This document shows, one piece after another, positions 7,117-8,932 of a stretch of DNA of 8,932 nt (its first letter is position 1; each line of letters starts with the position of its first letter). The stretch comes from an uncultured Gammaproteobacteria bacterium (GTDB taxonomy: Bacteria > Pseudomonadota > Gammaproteobacteria > GCA-001735895), in the NCBI GenBank assembly GCA_937980285.1, contig CALJQI010000286.1, positions 1-8,932 on the forward strand. Reading direction: 5' to 3'. Position numbers and translations under genes: made by a program. The notes below the pieces were generated by a model that was given only the letters and a program-made list of their open reading frames with translations, was not told the origin of the DNA and made no database searches.

Positions 7117-7183
7117 GGCCCGCCTCGTCGTCACCCGGACAGCGGGCGACGTTCGCCGCAGCCAGGGCTGTTTCGAGATAGAT

Positions 7184-7219
7184 CACCTTTTTGGTGTGTA
7201 TTCGTGTATCATTGCACAC
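7184..7219 (+). repeat. Small inverted repeats in the regulator-helicase spacer
   Basis: Two short dyads occur close together: CACC-TTTTT-GGTG (7184-7196) and GTGT-N8-ACAC (7204-7219). The pentamer GTGTA also repeats at 7196-7200 and 7204-7208. A TATCAT at 7207-7212 could be a -10 element, but no acceptable -35 stands in front of it. These could be operator sites for the helicase or chance. Further upstream, GCCCGC (7118-7123) and GCGGGC (7142-7147) could pair after the regulator stop codon, but no U-tract follows, so it is not a convincing intrinsic terminator. Confidence 0.3.
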
Positions 7220-7315
7220 TCTATTCGGTACCTATCGGTCTGTGCCGCCATTTATACGGTAATCCCTCCCGATTCCCTGCTTAACACATGCAAATCCACC
7301 CTGACCGCTCATTCA

Positions 7316-7333
7316 CACCAGTTGTGCCTGGTG
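7316..7333 (+). promoter_or_regulatory. Perfect 6-bp hairpin in the helicase leader
   Basis: CACCAG (7316-7321) pairs exactly with CTGGTG (7328-7333) across the loop TTGTGC. It ends 11 bases before the helicase Shine-Dalgarno sequence, where a leader structure could affect ribosome access. DEAD-box RNA helicases are often controlled through structured leaders, but the hairpin is short and the role is inferred. Confidence 0.4.
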
Positions 7334-7344
7334 GGTCGATTTGC

Positions 7345-7348
7345 GGAG
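7345..7348 (+). promoter_or_regulatory. Ribosome binding site that sets the helicase start
   Basis: GGAG, 11 bases before the ATG at 7360, supports that start over the in-frame ATG at 7288. The extra 24 residues from 7288 would run through the hairpin and do not resemble the usual RhlE N-terminus, which begins with the MSFESLGL-type segment. Confidence 0.55.
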
Positions 7349-7359
7349 AAAAATCATTA

Positions 7360-8601
7360 ATGTCATTTGAATCACTTGGTCTCAGAACCGAGCTAATCCG
7401 CGCCGTATCCGACAAGGGATACGACTCACCGACGCCGATACAAAAACAGGCGATCCCGTTAATTCTCGAGGGCCGGGACATGATGGGCAGCGCCCAGACC
7501 GGAACCGGAAAAACTGCCGGCTTCACGCTACCGATACTGCAGCGGCTGTGCGCCACCCCCTGGCAAAAACAGAGCCGCCGCCCTATCCGCGCACTGGTCG
7601 TCACCCCTACCCGGGAACTGGCGGCCCAGGTGAGCGAAAGCATCGAGGCTTACGGCAAATGGCTACCGCTGAAATCGACCGTGGTCTTCGGCGGGGTCAG
7701 CATCAACCCGCAAAAACAGAAGCTCATACGCGGCGTCGATATCCTGGTCGCCACCCCGGGCCGACTGCTGGACCACGTCGGCCAACGCTCCGCCGACCTG
7801 TCGAAAGTCGAACTGCTGGTGCTGGACGAGGCCGACCGCATGCTCGACATGGGATTCATCCACGATATCCGCAAGCTGCTGGCGCTGTTGCCGAAGCACA
7901 AGCAGACATTGCTGTTTTCCGCCACCTTTTCCGACGAAATCAAGAAACTCGCCGACGGCCTGCTCAAATCGCCGGCGATGGTTGAAGTCGCCCGGCGCAA
8001 TACCACGGTCGAGATTATCGACCAGGTCGTACACCCGGTAGAAAAAAGCCGCAAGCGCGAGTTGCTTTCGTTCCTGATCGGTTCCAACAACTGGCAACAG
8101 GTACTGGTTTTCGGCCGCACCAAGCACGGCGCCAACCGGCTGACGAAACAGTTGATTACCGATGGCATCGAAGCCGCCGCGATTCACGGCAACAAAAGCC
8201 AGGGCGCGCGCACCAAAGCGCTGGCCGATTTCAAATCCGGTAAACTGCAGGTTCTGGTCGCCACCGACATCGCCGCGCGCGGACTCGATATCGAGCAGTT
8301 GCCGCATGTGGTCAATTATGAACTGCCGAACGTCGCCGAGGATTACGTCCACCGTATCGGCCGTACCGGGCGCGCGGGCCGGGTGGGCCAGGCGATTTCG
8401 CTGGTCTGCGGCGAAGAACTGAAACAGTTGAAAGATATCGAGCGCCTGATCAGGCGTAAAATACCGCAACAGGCCATTGCCGGTTACGAAGCTGGTGAAG
8501 CGCTGGCGGCAGGGGCCTCGAAAACCGAAAGGCAGCCGCAGAAAAAGCGCCGTCGCCGGCGTGGCAATTCAAACCAGCGTCCAAACGCGCGAGCGAAATA
8601 A
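7360..8601 (+). CDS. rhlE: RhlE-type DEAD-box ATP-dependent RNA helicase
   Basis: A 413-residue helicase with the full set of superfamily 2 motifs: Q motif GYDSPTPIQ (20-28), Walker A AQTGTGKT (45-52), PTRELA (83-88), TPGRLLDH (132-139), DEAD (156-159), SAT (187-189), ATDIAARGLDI (301-311) and HRIGRTGRAGR (331-341). The start MSFESLGL and the tail with a run of arginines and lysines (KKRRRRR, 395-401) fit RhlE, whose basic extension helps hold RNA. RhlE-type helicases remodel ribosomal precursors and mRNA in the cytoplasm, often under cold or during RNA decay. It starts 243 bases after the response regulator, probably from its own promoter, and is followed 15 bases later by a small gene. All catalytic residues are intact. 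The RhlE subgroup, against SrmB or DbpA, is assigned from the N-terminus and overall length. Confidence 0.85.
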   Translation: MSFESLGLRTELIRAVSDKGYDSPTPIQKQAIPLILEGRDMMGSAQTGTGKTAGFTLPILQRLCATPWQKQSRRPIRALVVTPTRELAAQVSESIEAYGKWLPLKSTVVFGGVSINPQKQKLIRGVDILVATPGRLLDHVGQRSADLSKVELLVLDEADRMLDMGFIHDIRKLLALLPKHKQTLLFSATFSDEIKKLADGLLKSPAMVEVARRNTTVEIIDQVVHPVEKSRKRELLSFLIGSNNWQQVLVFGRTKHGANRLTKQLITDGIEAAAIHGNKSQGARTKALADFKSGKLQVLVATDIAARGLDIEQLPHVVNYELPNVAEDYVHRIGRTGRAGRVGQAISLVCGEELKQLKDIERLIRRKIPQQAIAGYEAGEALAAGASKTERQPQKKRRRRRGNSNQRPNARAK

Positions 8602-8603
8602 AG

Positions 8604-8608
8604 AAAGG
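8604..8608 (+). promoter_or_regulatory. Ribosome binding site supporting a GTG start
   Basis: AAAGG, 8 bases before the GTG at 8617, is well placed. The first in-frame ATG comes only after the conserved-looking N-terminal residues, which makes GTG the better start of the small downstream gene. Confidence 0.5.
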
Positions 8609-8616
8609 TAATTAAC

Positions 8617-8871
8617 GTGTCTGATGAAACTGAAAAACTGCTCGAGCGGCAATTTCATGTTACCAGTATCGAAAAAATCGACCCCCCGGCCGGAATAAGC
8701 GGGGAAAACTGGTACCAGTACACAATCGGCGAAGGCGATTCGGCGATTACCGGCAAGCGCGCGGGCAGCCTTAAATCGGTTAAGCTTCACGCCGAGGAAT
8801 TCGCCGAAAATCTGAATCGCCGCGCCGCGCTGGGATACTCCGCTTACGCCGCGCGACGAACCCAGAAGTAA
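8617..8871 (+). CDS. Small conserved-looking hypothetical protein, 84 residues, GTG start
   Basis: A soluble, charged 84-residue protein with no cysteine, no membrane segment and no signal peptide. The middle reads NWYQYTIGEGDSAITGKRAGS (about 31-51), followed by a helix with LHAEEFAENLNRRA. The pattern W-Y-x-Y-x-I...S-x-I-T-G-x-R-x-G-S recalls uncharacterised small gammaproteobacterial proteins I have seen annotated only as hypothetical. I cannot name a family. It is likely real because it has a good ribosome binding site, sits 15 bases after the helicase in the same direction, and shows the same codon preferences as its neighbours. An RNA-related role is a guess from its neighbour only. Confidence 0.65.
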   Translation: MSDETEKLLERQFHVTSIEKIDPPAGISGENWYQYTIGEGDSAITGKRAGSLKSVKLHAEEFAENLNRRAALGYSAYAARRTQK

Positions 8872-8882
8872 ATCGGTTCAGC

Positions 8883-8932
8883 TCATCCCCGGGTTTCCGG
8901 ATACGTTCTTGAGCTTTGGCGTATTCAGCTTG
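8883..8932 (-). CDS. Possible C-terminal end of a convergent gene, cut by the window edge
   Basis: On the minus strand the sequence reads in from the right edge as KLNTPKLKNVSGNPGMS and stops with TGA at 8885-8883, 11 bases after the stop of the small gene. The other two minus frames either stop at once or run far into the small gene. Convergent placement without overlap and a protein-like composition favour a real gene end, but 16 to 17 codons are too few to identify a product. No intrinsic terminator separates the two genes. Confidence 0.3.

Noticed and set aside
6469..7134. 221-codon open frame antisense to the response regulator
   Set aside because: It mirrors the codon structure of the regulator, which has all receiver and helix-turn-helix residues; no start signal or domain of its own.
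7118..7147. GCCCGC/GCGGGC inverted repeat as terminator of the cassette
   Set aside because: The 18-base loop and absence of a following T-run do not fit an intrinsic terminator.
7288..7359. Upstream extension of the helicase
   Set aside because: No ribosome binding site at 7288, it crosses a hairpin, and RhlE-type proteins start with the segment encoded from 7360.
1..8932. CRISPR arrays, tRNA or rRNA genes, insertion sequences, attachment sites
   Set aside because: No regularly spaced repeats, cloverleaf-like segments, transposase motifs or terminal inverted repeats were seen; base and codon use look uniform across the window.

Overview
The window reads as a dense, mostly plus-strand stretch of a GC-rich proteobacterial chromosome, most likely from a sulfur-oxidising gammaproteobacterium. 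The main reason is the gene order dsrO-dsrP-dsrN-dsrR. DsrR, an A-type-carrier-like protein without cysteines, belongs to the oxidative (reverse) dissimilatory sulfite reductase pathway as known from Allochromatium vinosum. The catalytic genes dsrAB and the oxidation markers dsrEFH and dsrL would lie upstream and are not in view, so the oxidative direction is inferred from dsrR. No phototrophy genes are visible.

Layout. (1) 1-3256: tail of the dsr operon. It holds the C-terminus of the iron-sulfur protein DsrO, the NrfD-like quinone-interacting membrane protein DsrP, the CbiA/CobB-like amidotransferase DsrN (siroheme amidation) and DsrR. Gaps are 2, 3 and 8 bases. (2) 3257-3314: a short spacer with a good -10 element (TATACT) next to a small palindrome; dsrS, which follows dsrR in A. 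vinosum, is not here. (3) 3315-7116: a compact three-gene signalling cassette. It comprises a NarX-type membrane histidine kinase, a 485-residue protein joining a helix-turn-helix-like N-terminus and coiled coil to a plant-type 2Fe-2S ferredoxin and an FNR-like reductase module, and a NarL-type response regulator. (4) 7117-7359: an intergenic region with small dyads and a perfect 6-bp hairpin just before the next ribosome binding site. (5) 7360-8871: an RhlE-type DEAD-box RNA helicase followed 15 bases later by an 84-residue conserved-looking small protein with a GTG start. (6) 8872-8932: probably the tail of a convergent minus-strand gene.

How the parts work together. The dsr genes serve cytoplasmic sulfur oxidation coupled to the membrane quinone pool. 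The kinase/redox-protein/regulator cassette looks like a redox- or electron-flow-sensing two-component system. Its kinase lacks the periplasmic nitrate-sensing domain of NarX, so the signal is probably intracellular, and the iron-sulfur flavoprotein-like partner encoded between kinase and regulator is the obvious candidate input. This cassette is the most unusual element of the window. Its link to dsr regulation rests only on adjacency.
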